64,000 bases of DNA from Tamarix chinensis. Lineage: Eukaryota > Streptophyta > Magnoliopsida > Caryophyllales > Tamaricaceae. The position numbers were made by a program, and so were the translations under genes. This document shows positions 1 to 10,050 of this stretch, piece by piece (the first letter of the stretch is position 1; each line of letters starts with the position of its first letter). Where the stretch lies: NCBI GenBank assembly GCA_030549775.1, contig CM060181.1, positions 59,021,701 through 59,085,700 on the forward strand, read 5' to 3'. The notes under the pieces were generated by a model that was given only the letters and a program-made list of their open reading frames with translations, was not told where the DNA came from and did no database searches.

Positions 1-1
1 T

Positions 2-1289
2 GCTTATAGGGCTAATCCTGAGGAGATTAAGGAATTGAAAATGTAGGTTTCTGAATTGTTAAGTAAGGGATACATTCAGGAATCTATGAGTCCTTGTGCA
101 GCTCCAATGTTATTAGTGCCTAAAAAGGATGGTATTTGGAGTATGTGTGTGGATATCAGGGTAGTAAATAAGATAACTATAAAGTATAGATATCCTATAC
201 ATAGGCTTGATGAAATGTTGGATCAATTACATAGTGTTGTTATATTTTCAAAAATAGATTTAAAAAGTGGATATCATCAAATGAGGATGAAACCAGGAGA
301 TGAGTGGAAGACGGCTTTTAAAACTAATTTTGGATTATATGAATGGTTAGTGATGCCTTTTGGGTTATCAAATGCTCCTAGTACTTTTATGAGGCTTTTG
401 AACTATGTTTTGAGGGACTTTATTGGAAAATTAGTGATTGTTTATTTTGATGATATACTTATATATAGTAAGTCGTTAGAGGAACACTTGAGACACTTAA
501 GGATTATTTTGAATGTGTTTAAGACAGAACAGCTTTATGCTAATTTAACTAAGTCTATATTTTGTCTAGAAAATGTGGTTTTCTTAGGATTTGTGGTAGG
601 AAAAGATGGCATATCTGTGGATAAGGATAAGATTAAAGCTATTCAAGAATGGCCTGTGCCAAAGAGTGTGACTGAAGTAAGGACATTTCATGGGTTGTGT
701 TCTTTCTATAGGAGATTTGTTAGGAATTTTAGTACTATAGATGCTCCCTTGACTGCCATAACAAAGAAGGATAATGGATTTAGGTGGGGTTTAGAACAGC
801 AAAAATCTTTTGAAACACTTAAAACTAAATTAACCCAAGCACATGTGTTAAGCCTTCCTAACTTTGAAAGGATGTTTGAATTAGATAGTCATGCTTCAGG
901 GTTAGGAATAGGGGTTGTACTTTCTCAAGAGGGCAAACCAATAGCTTATTTTAGTGAGAAATTAAATGGTAGTACTTTGAATTATTCTACTTATGAAAAG
1001 GAGTTGTTTGCTTTAGTAAGGGCTTTAGAAGTTTGGCAACATTACTTGTGGCATAGAGAGTTTGTAATTAATACTGATCAAGAAGCTATTAAGTATTTAA
1101 AAAGTCAATCAAAGTTAAATAGAATACAAGGTATATGGATATAGTTTATTGAAAGTTTTCCTTACATGATTAAGTATAAGAAAGGAAGTGATAATTTAGT
1201 TGCAGATGCCCTATCTAGGAAAAAATGTTTTTTAAATGATGCTGATACTACTTTGTTAGGCTTTTCTAGTATTAAATTGTTATACTTAG
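2..1289 (+). pseudogene. gypsy pol: reverse transcriptase and RNase H (element A)
   Basis: This is the polyprotein part that would copy retrotransposon RNA into DNA. One frame runs from position 2 to the element B insertion. Visible landmarks are the N-terminal RT block ([15 protein letters not shown]), [10 protein letters not shown], the motif [12 protein letters not shown], the catalytic motif YFDDILIYS near 443-470, and the RNase H segment ending with [15 protein letters not shown]. In-frame stops lie at 44-46 and 1142-1144. The first RNase H aspartate, usually DAS in this family, reads HAS at 890-898, which would abolish that activity. The frame is cut at 1289 by element B and resumes at 5343. 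The family assignment is firm; lineage below Ty3/gypsy is not resolved. Confidence 0.93.
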
Positions 1290-1520
1290 TGATGAGTTCA
1301 TATTTTGACACATTTTATACCCTTATAATCTTAGTTTTTGGTAGTTTATTTAACTAATATAGGGGAATAAGTATTGTTTTATGCTTAAGTGGTAAAAATT
1401 GCATAAATTTAATTATTTGAACTAAAATGATATAAATTAAATAAATTTAGAATAAAATATTATTTATTAATATTTATTTAATTTTATTTTGCAGGTTTTA
1501 TTTTTAAATAAAAGAAAATA
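1290..1520 (+). repeat. Left arm of ~230-bp terminal inverted repeat of element B
   Basis: Matches the reverse complement of 5112-5342 with only scattered mismatches and small indels. The first 75 bases or so are almost identical. The arm lies entirely in the U3 part of the LTR, upstream of the TATA motif. Confidence 0.9.
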
Positions 1521-1737
1521 AAAAAATAAAAAAAAAGAGAAAAAAGATTTCGACCTTTGGACCAACGGCCAAAGGCCGAAGGCCCAAAGGCCCGCAAAAA
1601 GCAAACCAAACGAAGCCGAACAGCATGTCGAGGGGTAGCCGCCAGGAACGAGGTTCGCACGGAATAAGAGAATAAAAGTCAGCTATAGGGCTGACGTGGA
1701 GGCAGGAAACAAGAATGAAAAGGCTTGGCGCATGAAG

Positions 1738-1747
1738 TTATAAAAGG
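1738..1747 (+). promoter_or_regulatory. Probable TATA box of element B LTR
   Basis: TTATAAAAGG followed about 25-35 bases on by a GA-rich run, the usual layout of the LTR promoter start. Inferred from motif and position only. Confidence 0.5.
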
Positions 1748-3158
1748 ACTCACGGTCTTCAGAGAGAGAGAGAGAACCGTGAGGGGGACGGTAGAAGGCA
1801 GAGCCTTCCGAGGCTTTGTGGTGTGCGACAGAGAGGAACGAGCCGTTAGGCTCTGACGCGAAGTAGTAGGGGGACAGAGCGCGTAGGAGGAAGGACGCAC
1901 GGGCAGCACAGCACGGCACAGACTTCGACGCGAGGCAGGCAGCAGCCTTCAGAGCACGCAGCCGTCAGCCATCAGCTATCAGCCGGGCGGAAAAAAGAAA
2001 AAAGAAAAAAAAATTTACACGAAAATAAAGGCGAGAAAGGAAGAAAAATAAGAGGAAATTTATACCGGTAGAATTTATTTCAGATAAAATTAATTTTTAT
2101 CTGAATAAATTATTGAACTTTTATCCAAAATTAATTCCGATTATTTATTTCTCTTATTTTTAATTTATATTTTAGATATATATTTCTGTGTAATTAATTC
2201 TTTAATTATGGCTGGCTGATAATTTATTGTTAGGGAATGAATTGAAACCCTAGACTATGGTTTGACTTATAATTTTATTTTCTTTGTTTCGTGAGATTTT
2301 TTCTTGACTCTATATTAATTGCTATCGTTTATATGTATAATTCTGTCAAGTATAGTTTATTTGGTGTATGCCTTGTTCTGGTTCCTCATAAGTGACAGTA
2401 TGTAGGATTATTTGCCTGCGAGGTGGCCATCTAAATATACTAGAATTTATATGTATAAATTGCAGCTAGGTTAGATAACAATTCACCTAGTCGTTTTGTG
2501 ATTCTAACCGAAGTGGTAAAACATTTTGATACGTGTGGGTCAAGGATAGGAAATACAGCTAGACATACGTTTTGTACTAGTCTGGATACTTAGATTGACA
2601 GTCTTCCACTTACACTTAATGCATTAAATCTAGTTAAATATAGGAGCCGCTTGTTGCTGCTATATTGCTAGTATTTAATAGGGTTAATATAGGCACGTGG
2701 TCGTATTAATTAATTAAGGGAAGTAATATAAGGTGTATGGACCTGCGTTTGGTGTGCAACTTGGTCGATCTCATTCTCATGATTAAAAGATGACTTAGAA
2801 ATAAATATTATATTTTCAACCTAATCTAGTGGTGGATTTTTATTTCCCTAACATATTTCTCATATCTGTGGTTTCCCTTTATTTCCCATTATTTTCATTA
2901 TTAGTTTATTTTATTTTATTTGTCCTTTTTTTATTTTATTATTATTTTTACAACCCCCATTAGTATTTTTATTTCTTGTTCATTTATTCTTTGTTATTTA
3001 AGATTTTTATTTTTAGTTTTAGTTTTAGTTTTATTTCTAGCTAGTTAGATAGAGGTGAGCCCTCTCAATCCCCGGCTAGAACGATACCCTATTTACCACT
3101 GCTACAATTGACAACAAGAGGGTTTAAATTGCGTGCCGGCTACGGTCGCACCAATTTT

Positions 3159-3176
3159 TGGCGCCGTTGCCGGGGA
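3159..3176 (+). other. Primer-binding site of element B (tRNA-Asp type)
   Basis: TGGCGCCGTTGCCGGGGA lies five bases after the LTR end. This sequence is the primer-binding site common in Athila/Tat and other plant gypsy elements and is regarded as complementary to the 3' end of tRNA-Asp (family knowledge). It primes minus-strand DNA synthesis. Confidence 0.85.
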
Positions 3177-3401
3177 TTGGTAACTTCACTTTTATTTTGC
3201 TAGTATTTTTAGTGTGTTTTTATTTTTTGTATTTTTGTATTTTTTTTCTTTTAGTTTTGTTTTAGATTTTCTTAAGATTTTTGGTGTGTTTTGATATTAA
3301 CCTTTTCCTTTGAAGTGTTAGTGTTTTCAGGTAGCTATGAGGGGATCCTTTGGTTATGGACAACTTGCTCGAATCTTAACGCAAGAATAAATGAGGTAAG
3401 T

Positions 3402-4634
3402 ATGAGTAGTCTTGAAGATAAACTTAACAAACTTACTACTCTCGTTTTGCAGGTTGCTAAAGCTACTGTAGTTATTAATACAAGTGGAGTATGTCATACG
3501 CAAGGAAATCCATATGCTTACCATGAACAAGCTATGTGAGGAGGAGGATGGACACAATCCGGTGCTCAATCTTTCAATGGTTTTCAAGGACATGATCCCT
3601 ATACAAGCACATACTATTTGGGAATGAGGCATCAACCCAACTTTGGATGGGGGATGAATAATCAGTATCAAGTGCCATATCAAGACCCTTACACACGTGA
3701 ATATGAAGCTTCAAAATATTATCAATATCCTCAAAGAGAATATTCTCCAGTTTCAGAACCCTCAAGTTCAGAAAAAATGGATAAGCTTCTTGAAGCATTG
3801 ACAAATGGTCAAAACCAGTTGGTAGACATCCAAAATCAACTGGTGCAAAGTCAGATTATGCAAAATGAAAGGGTGTCAGTGCTAGAGGAGAAAATGGGTT
3901 ATATGGTCAACCTGATGAATCAATTACAAGCACAAGAAGAACTCTCTAGTACTTCAATTCCAAATTCAAGTCAGAGTTATGAGGATGATGATGTCATATC
4001 TGAATGTGAGGATGAGCTAGTTAAGGAGGTTTCCATGGAAAATATTGAAAAACAAGATCAAGTGGAAGAAGAGCTTATAAAAGTAGAAGAAGAATCTCAT
4101 CAAAATGAGGATCAAGTGAACAAAGAGAAGTATATGGATGACAAGACTATCACTTTCACCTACCATATACCATCTTTGAACATTTATTCCCCACTTTTGC
4201 TTGGAGATGACCATGAGACACAAGGTAAGACTTTGAACCACTTTGATTTTATTTATGCTAACCACACTCCTTGTTTTTCCTCTTGTAGCAGGTTGTATGG
4301 ATCCAAGAGTGAAGAGAGTAATCAAATCACCTTGGATACATTTAATAAGAAGCGTGATGCTCCAAAGGAGAGGTTATGTTGGAAGGATGTGTTTAAAGAT
4401 TTTAATATGGGAAATTATGTTCCTTCGATAGAGAGATTACCATACATGGACATTTGGCAAAACATTCTCTCTTTACATACCTATTTAAAATCCATGCTAG
4501 GTAAGTTACGTTCCTGTTGGATCAAATCTTTCATTAAATCTAACATTTTATCTTTTTCTTCCTTGCAGGATAAAGATGATCAACACAAGGAAGGATTTGG
4601 TGAAGCAGCTCTCAAGTGGACGTATCCACCTTGA
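3402..4634 (+). pseudogene. gag-like protein of element B
   Basis: A single frame with one in-frame stop at 3537-3539. The segment after the stop (about 330 residues) contains a Y/P/N-rich stretch with HQPNFGWG, resembling the gag C-terminal region of Athila/Tat elements, then a predicted coiled coil (EKMDKLLEALTNGQNQLVD onward) and a long acidic E/D-rich tail. No zinc knuckle, protease or polymerase follows. Two intron-like segments (GT at 4225 to AG at 4288; GT at 4501 to AG at 4568) lie inside it. The start at 3402 is the first ATG in this frame that precedes the conserved part; an upstream ATG at 3291 is also in frame. Confidence 0.6.
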
Positions 4635-5111
4635 ACGAGACAAACCGAGATCATGTCAGGCTGAAGACATAAAAACAAGCGCTACTTGGGAGGCAACCCA
4701 ATGTCATAAGGGAGTTTTCTATCCTTTAGTTATTTATTTATTTATTTATTTTGTTTTCTCCATACATTAAATTTCATGTTTCCTTAGTTGTTTACACATT
4801 GAGAACAATGTGTGATTTAAGTGTGGGGGTGCGTGTGTTTTATATATAAAAAAAATTGAAAAAAAATTTAGATTTTGATTAGAGTGTTTAGTTTTTTAAC
4901 AGTCGTAGGAACCCTTAATTAGTCAATGAGGAATATATCTTTGAAATCTAATGAAAAGAGTATCATGAAATTGAGATAAAGTAAGTGGAGATTTTTTGTG
5001 TTGATTTCGATATAGGGAACACATATCTACGTGCCTAAGTTTGAATGGAGAAAGAATATGTATGATTGTCTAATCACCGACATAGCATGTTAAGATTCGT
5101 CACATTTCTTA
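4635..5111 (+). other. 3' noncoding tail of element B with Athila/Tat-type blocks
   Basis: No gene. Contains GCTACTTGGGAGGCAACCC (about 4680-4699) and ACATTGAGAACAATGTG followed by AAGTGTGGGGGTG (about 4795-4832). Both blocks recur downstream of the coding region of element C. The normal sequence leading to a direct 3' LTR stops near 5111, where the inverted LTR segment begins. Confidence 0.65.
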
Positions 5112-5342
5112 GTTTTTTTATTTAAAAATAATAATACCTGCAAAATAAAATTCAATAAATATTAATAAATAATATTTTATTCTAAATTTACTTAATTTAT
5201 ATCATTTTAGCTCAAATAATAAAATTTTTACAATTTTAACCACTTAAGCATAAAACAATAATTATTTCCCTATATTAGTTAAATAAACTACCAAAAACTA
5301 AGATTATAAGGGTATAAAATGTGTCAAAATATGAACTCATCA
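5112..5342 (-). repeat. Right arm of terminal inverted repeat: LTR start of element B, inverted
   Basis: Reverse complement of about 1290-1520. The element ends CTCATCA at 5342, directly followed by the CTTAG target duplication at 5343-5347. In an ordinary element this place would hold a full direct LTR ending CACCA. Confidence 0.9.
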
Positions 5343-6534
5343 CTTAGAAGATCTTGATTTTAAAGAAATTTATAAAAATTTTGAAGTTTCTACACAAGGG
5401 AAATATTTTATTAATGAAGGTTATTTGTTTAGGGAAAATAGGTTATGTATTCCTGACTGTTCTTACAGAGGATTATTAATTCAAGAAGTTCATAGTGGTG
5501 GGTTAATGGCACATTTAGGATTTCAGAAAACTTTAGATATATTGATTGATCATTTTTGTTGGCCTCACATGAAGAAAGATGTGTTAAAATATTGTGTCAA
5601 TTGTATTTCTTGTAGGCAGGCTAAAACTACTTCAAAACCATTTGGTTTATATACTCCCTTTCCTGTATCTAACCACCCTTGGGTTGATGTTTCTTTGGAT
5701 TTTATTTTAGGATTACCTAGGAATAATAGAGCTAAGGATTCAATAATGGTTGTAGTAGATAGGTTTAGTAAGATGGCTCATTTTATACCTTGTAATAAAA
5801 CAAATGATGTTGTGGGTGTGGGTGTGGGTGAATTATTTTTTTCTAATGTAGTTAAATTACATGGGATTCCTAAGACTATATTTAAGATAGGGATGTTAAA
5901 TTCTTGAGTCATTTCTGGAAGGTTTTGTGGGGAAAATTAGTAACTAAATTATTGTTTTCTACAACTTGTCACCCTCAAACTGATGGACAAACTGAGGTAG
6001 TAAATAGAACATTAGGTAATATGTTAAGGGTTGTCCTTGGAAGAATCTTAGATAGTGGGAATATGTTTTACCTTAGGTAGAGTTTGCTTATAATAGGACT
6101 TTGCATTCTACAACTAATAAAACTCCATTTGAAATTGTGTATGGTTTTAATCCTTTAACTCCTTTAGACTTAAGTCCTTTACCTCATGCTGATTTACAAA
6201 ATTTTGATGCTGAATCTAGAGCTAATAATAAGGAAAAGTTACATGAGTCTGTAAGTCAACAAATCAATAAAAAGGTGCAGCAAATGGTTGAACATGCTAA
6301 TAAAAGGAGGAGAAAATGATTTTTAAACCAGGGGACTTAGTTTGGGTACACCTTAGGAAGGAGAGGTTTCCAAATTTTAGGAAGTCAAAATTAGATTCTA
6401 GAGGAGATGGACCATTTACAAAGTTAGAGAAAATAAATGACAATGCTCATAAGATTGATTTACCTGCTAAATTTAGGAATGCTAGTAACTCTTTTAATGT
6501 GGCTGATCTTAGTCCATTTTTGGGACTGATTTAG
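5343..6534 (+). pseudogene. gypsy pol: integrase (element A, second part)
   Basis: Integrase inserts the cDNA into the host genome. The segment shows the zinc-binding HHCC region (HSGGLMAHLG ... CVNCISCRQAK), the core with VVVDRFSKMAHF and [16 protein letters not shown], then the C-terminal part GDLVWVHLRKERFP and FNVADLSPF. No chromodomain is apparent. A frameshift near 5883 and a second at about 6316 break the frame, and a stop occurs around 6077. The frame continues past 6534 into the LTR after a stop, as in related elements whose pol overlaps the LTR. Confidence 0.93.
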
Positions 6535-6569
6535 GTTTCAGAGGCAAAACCTTTTCAAGAAGAGGGGAA

Positions 6570-7387
6570 TGATATGAATCTTAAAAATTTATACTTAACT
6601 AATTTTGATTATTGCTGTGAATCATTTATTACTTATAATTGTTTGTCTTATTTGTGTGAATAAATAGGAATTTGATGCAGCACATGGATTTTGGATGCAG
6701 CTGTTGGAGTGTTGTAGATTATGTATTTTTTTGTTAATTGTATGTAATCTCGTGTGATGCATTCGCCGGTCGAATTGGCTAATGGAAATTAGGTCGGTTG
6801 TATAATCTGCCACCTGGTCCATAATAATGGATTAGTTGGATTGTGGATTAATCAATCCTTAATATCCATGATTAGCTAGAATTAATTTATCTAATGGGAA
6901 TTAATTTCTAAATATTATCTTGTAATTTGGGGGAGATTTTTGATGTATTTTTGGGGCTGGTCGAGTGTCCATTATCGACCTTCTTCTCGACCCATTTCCT
7001 GATTGTGTTGCTGGACTGTATCGTGAGTTTGGGTTGGTTGTATGGTGTATTTTTATATGGTTTGTTCACTTATATAAATAGGGCATATACGTTGTAATAC
7101 GGCAGAACTTTTGGGCTGATATACGATATTCTCTTGACTTCTCTCGATTCTTCTCTCGCAATCTCTCTCTCTCTCTCTCGGCGAACCTCTCACTCGCTTC
7201 TTCACTGCTGCATCTGTTATCTGTCTTTGATCAATCTTGACCGTTCTTTCTCTCAAATTCAATTGTCGTTGTAAAACTATGCCTCTGAATCTTTGGATCT
7301 TCCTTTGGGAGTTTTCCTTAGGCTGAATCTGGCGAATCGAACCCTGTGCTCGATTAATTTCTTCGATCATTTCGTGAAACCCTAACA
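6570..7387 (+). repeat. 3' LTR of element A
   Basis: A purine tract (AAGAAGAGGGGAA, ending 6569) precedes TGATATG, matching the arrangement at the 3' LTR of element E (AAGGGGAGAA then TGATG). The LTR ends CCCTAACA at 7387. It contains a TATA box at 7071 and a CT-rich leader. An alternative start is 6941, after the purine-rich TTGGGGGAGATTTT. The 5' LTR lies outside the window, so the start cannot be settled here. Confidence 0.7.
7071..7080 (+). promoter_or_regulatory. Probable TATA box of element A LTR
   Basis: TATATAAATA, followed by a (TC)-rich leader at about 7163-7180, typical of an LTR promoter. Confidence 0.55.
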
Positions 7388-8685
7388 GGTTTCCATTAGT
7401 ATTTGAAGAATATGGGATCAAAAGGAGCTAAAACGCAATAGCTGGAAAAAATAGAAGTACATAGGAGTGTTCAAAGTATGAAGAGGAATAAAGGGTTGAA
7501 AATAAAAGGGTGATGTTGAACAGATAAATTTTGTATATATTTTGGTTAGCTTTCCAACACAATAAAAATCAACTCAATCTATAGCCAAACAAAGAAGTTA
7601 TGACTGAAGTACAAAACATGCACAAAGCTGAAAAATTAAAACAACATTGTTGTGTTGGTTTACACGGCCATATTGATGGACAGTTACGTCTATGTAAGCT
7701 TATTTTTTGTTCAGTTTAGAAGAAGAATGAATGTGATAAAAAGACAATGATTTTGAGAGTACAAAATAGAGATCTAGAGTTACTTGTATGGCATTACCCA
7801 ATCTAATATCACCTCCAATTCATCCACAATATTCCATATCTTGATCTCAATTTCTTGCTCCCAATAGGATGGATAGAACGGTAAATTTCTCATCTTCAAT
7901 AAAAGAGGTTATTGTAGTTTTTTTCTTTAGATTTTATTTAATTTTTTAATTGATACAATTCTATATTTTTAAGATGTTGAGCTTAATGAAAGCCATGATT
8001 GGATAATTAATCTATGCCAAGGAGGAGAAAATCCCCTGATCTAGATGTGTTGAGAATCTGAACCCTGCCCAATCAAAATCCTTGTCATATGTGTTGTGCT
8101 AATGATTTAATTGAAATAATAGAGAAAATTAATCACTTTTCTATTATTATTTAGAGAAACTCGGAAAGATTCAAGACATGAGTTGGAGTGGGCTCCATTA
8201 GCATGATTAGGTATCAATCCACAAGCCACAAAGTCGAGAGACCTTGGTTGGCTTCTACAACTAAAAAAAAGGGGGATATGATACATAATAATGCATTGCC
8301 TATTTTTGGATTCATACTAGAGATAGATGAGTCATAATAGATAATAGGGTGTAGTGGCTCGAGAGAGCATTACACTACATACTTTGGTTGGCATTAATAA
8401 CATAGATTTTTGGTTTGGGAATGGGGCTAAGATTCAATCACATTAGGGTTGAAGGGATTAACTAGAACCTTATCCTTTTTTTTAACTAAAGTTCACTTGT
8501 TCTTATAATATAGTTGGATTTGGTTTTCATATTTTCTTTTCATTTAGAGTTAGATATCATTTGCCCCTATCGCTAGTTTAGACATAGGAGATCGCTTTTA
8601 CTACCCCATTACTGAATTCCCAGTCCCTGTGGGATCAACCTTACATGCTACTTCAGCACCGTGCACTTGCGGTTAGAAGTCATCA
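7388..8685 (+). repeat. 5' LTR of element C (left end missing)
   Basis: Aligns with about 16886-18194; shared landmarks include GGATCAAAAGGAGCTAAA-type sequence near 7415, the run near 7980-8110, and the end TTGCGGTTAGAAGTCATCA. Homology is clear from about 7400 and plausible back to 7388. The ends differ by numerous substitutions, so the element is old. Confidence 0.85.
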
Positions 8686-8691
8686 ATTTTT

Positions 8692-8709
8692 TGGCACCGT
8701 TATCGGGGA
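8692..8709 (+). other. Primer-binding site of element C
   Basis: TGGCACCGTTATCGGGGA, two substitutions from the tRNA-Asp-type site of element B, placed after the LTR end CATCA with a short AT spacer. Confidence 0.8.
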
Positions 8710-8846
8710 CTAGGTAATAAGTGACCTCGGGATCCAAGATATTTTCTTTTCTTTAGACATTTGTGTTTCTATTTATTTTATTTTATTTATTTCTGATCCT
8801 TTTAAAGTTTATTCGAGTGGCTTTTTAACTTTGTGCTGGATCTCTA

Positions 8847-10050
8847 GTGACCCACTCTTGTGGGGGTGAGCTAAAGCCATTTGGTCTAGAGATTGAAAGG
8901 ACTTTCCATAGGTTTCACATATTGGATAAATGTGCTGAAAGCATGGAAAACACTGAGAACCAACAAGCTCTTAATCTAAAACACATGCATCCTCCACAAG
9001 TGTTGAATCCAAATTTAGAACAAAATCTGATTCTTCCACAGGCAACACTTTAGGTGTAAGTACAAGCTCCAGTGGATAGATCTCGTAAAAACTATGCCAC
9101 CCCAAATCTATATGGTATAGGTTCTAGCATCAGACGGCCAAATGTGTAAGTACACAACTTTGAAAATAAATCGGCCATTATTCAGATGATTCAAACAGTA
9201 GTTCAATTTGAAGGAATGCCAAATGATGACCCAAATGCTCATATTGCTAATTTCCTTGATATTTGTGATACTTTGGGTAGAATGGGGTTTTTGATGATGC
9301 CTTGAGGCTTAGGATTTTCCCCTTCTCTATTAGGGATGAAGCTAAGAGTTGGTTACATTTTTGGCCAATAGGATCAATTACTACGAGGGTTGATATGGCT
9401 CTACAATTTCTTACTAAATTTTTTCCTACATCAAAAACTACTAAGATGAGAAATGATATTACTTTTTTTGTGCAGTATGATCAGGACTCGTTATATGAAG
9501 CGTGCGAACGATTCAAAGAATTACTACAAAAATTTCCTCACCATAGTTTGCTTATTTGGCTGTAGGTTTAGACTTTTTATAACGGTTTTTTTTTCTACTG
9601 ACCATTCCATGCTTGATGCAGCTGCAGCTAGGACAATCATGAATAAGATCCTAGAATATTCCTATGATTTTATTGAGGAGTTAGCAACTAATAATTATAA
9701 GTGACATGCTGAAAGATTACTAATAGGAGTGCGAGCATCCATTATGTCTGTCATCACTACTCTTTCGCCTCAGTTACATGCTTTGATTAAATAAGTGGCT
9801 AACTTGAGTGCTTTTACTATACAGGTCCAGATTGTGAGATGTGACTTGTGTGGTGGACCTCACACTAACACTCAGCGCCAAGTGGGTAACCCTTTTGTAC
9901 AATCATTTGAGCAAGCTAATTTTATTTCAAGTTTTAGCAGGTATGACAACAATCCATACTCAAACACCTACAATCCTAGTTGAAGGAATCGCCTAATTTT
10001 TTTTGGAGAAATCAAAACCCAACTTAGGCTTCAAGTTAAGTAAAACCACC
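8847..10050 (+). pseudogene. Athila-like gag (element C)
   Basis: Gag forms the virus-like particle. The region encodes recognisable Athila gag blocks across several frames: FEGMPNDDPNAHIANFLDIC, then RIFPFSIRDEAKSWLHF, LTKFFPTSKTTKMRND and SLYEACERFKELL (about 9200-9560), and later NPYSNTYNPS near 9950. Stops at 9052, 9147 and elsewhere plus frame changes after 9560 break it. Short low-conservation stretches in between are expected for gag. Confidence 0.85.

Larger units (their letters stand above)
1290..3153 (+). repeat. Element B 5' LTR (1864 bp)
   Basis: Begins TGATGAG directly after the CTTAG duplication and ends CACCA five bases before the primer-binding site. It holds a TATA motif at about 1738, a GC-rich stretch (about 1550-2000) with a GA run, then a long AT-rich U5-like part. 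There is no direct 3' copy for comparison; its first ~230 bp recur inverted at 5112-5342. The LTR reading rests on the TG/CA ends, the primer-binding site spacing and the target duplication. Confidence 0.75.
1290..5342 (+). mobile_element. Element B: gag-only LTR retrotransposon with inverted 3' end
   Basis: A 4053-bp insertion in the pol of element A, flanked by CTTAG at 1285-1289 and 5343-5347, the 5-bp duplication expected of an LTR-retrotransposon integrase. The left end is an LTR (starts TGATGAG at 1290, ends CACCA at 3153), followed by a primer-binding site at 3159, a gag-like frame and an Athila/Tat-type 3' noncoding tail. No protease, RT or integrase is visible, so it is non-autonomous. 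The right end is not a direct 3' LTR: 5112-5342 is the inverted copy of about the first 230 bp of the left LTR, so both outer ends are U3 ends (TGATGAG ... CTCATCA). Confidence 0.85.
1..7387 (+). mobile_element. Element A: Ty3/gypsy retrotransposon, 5' part outside window
   Basis: The order reverse transcriptase, RNase H, integrase, purine tract, LTR identifies a Ty3/gypsy element read left to right. Its 5' LTR, gag and protease lie upstream of the window. It is split by element B at 1290-5342; after removing B and one copy of the CTTAG duplication, the pol reading frame continues without a shift. It carries in-frame stops at 44-46 and 1142-1144 and frameshifts near 5883 and 6316, so it is dead. 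Its 3' end (CA at 7387) abuts sequence that aligns with the LTR of element C, so A probably inserted into C's 5' LTR (inference). Confidence 0.88.

Noticed and set aside
1679..1919. Two overlapping minus-strand open frames of 76-78 codons
   Set aside because: They lie in the GC-rich part of element B's LTR, have low-complexity S/R/P-rich translations and no family resemblance.
1290..5342. Element B as a Mutator-like or CACTA DNA transposon because of its long inverted ends
   Set aside because: The flanks give a 5-bp CTTAG duplication, not 9 bp. The ends are TG...CA, and an LTR with primer-binding site and gag lies inside, so an LTR retrotransposon with an altered 3' end explains it better.
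6941..7387. Position 6941 as the start of element A's LTR
   Set aside because: The purine-rich TTGGGGGAGATTTT before TGATG is tempting, but homology to element E places the tract and LTR start at 6558-6570. Kept as an alternative only.
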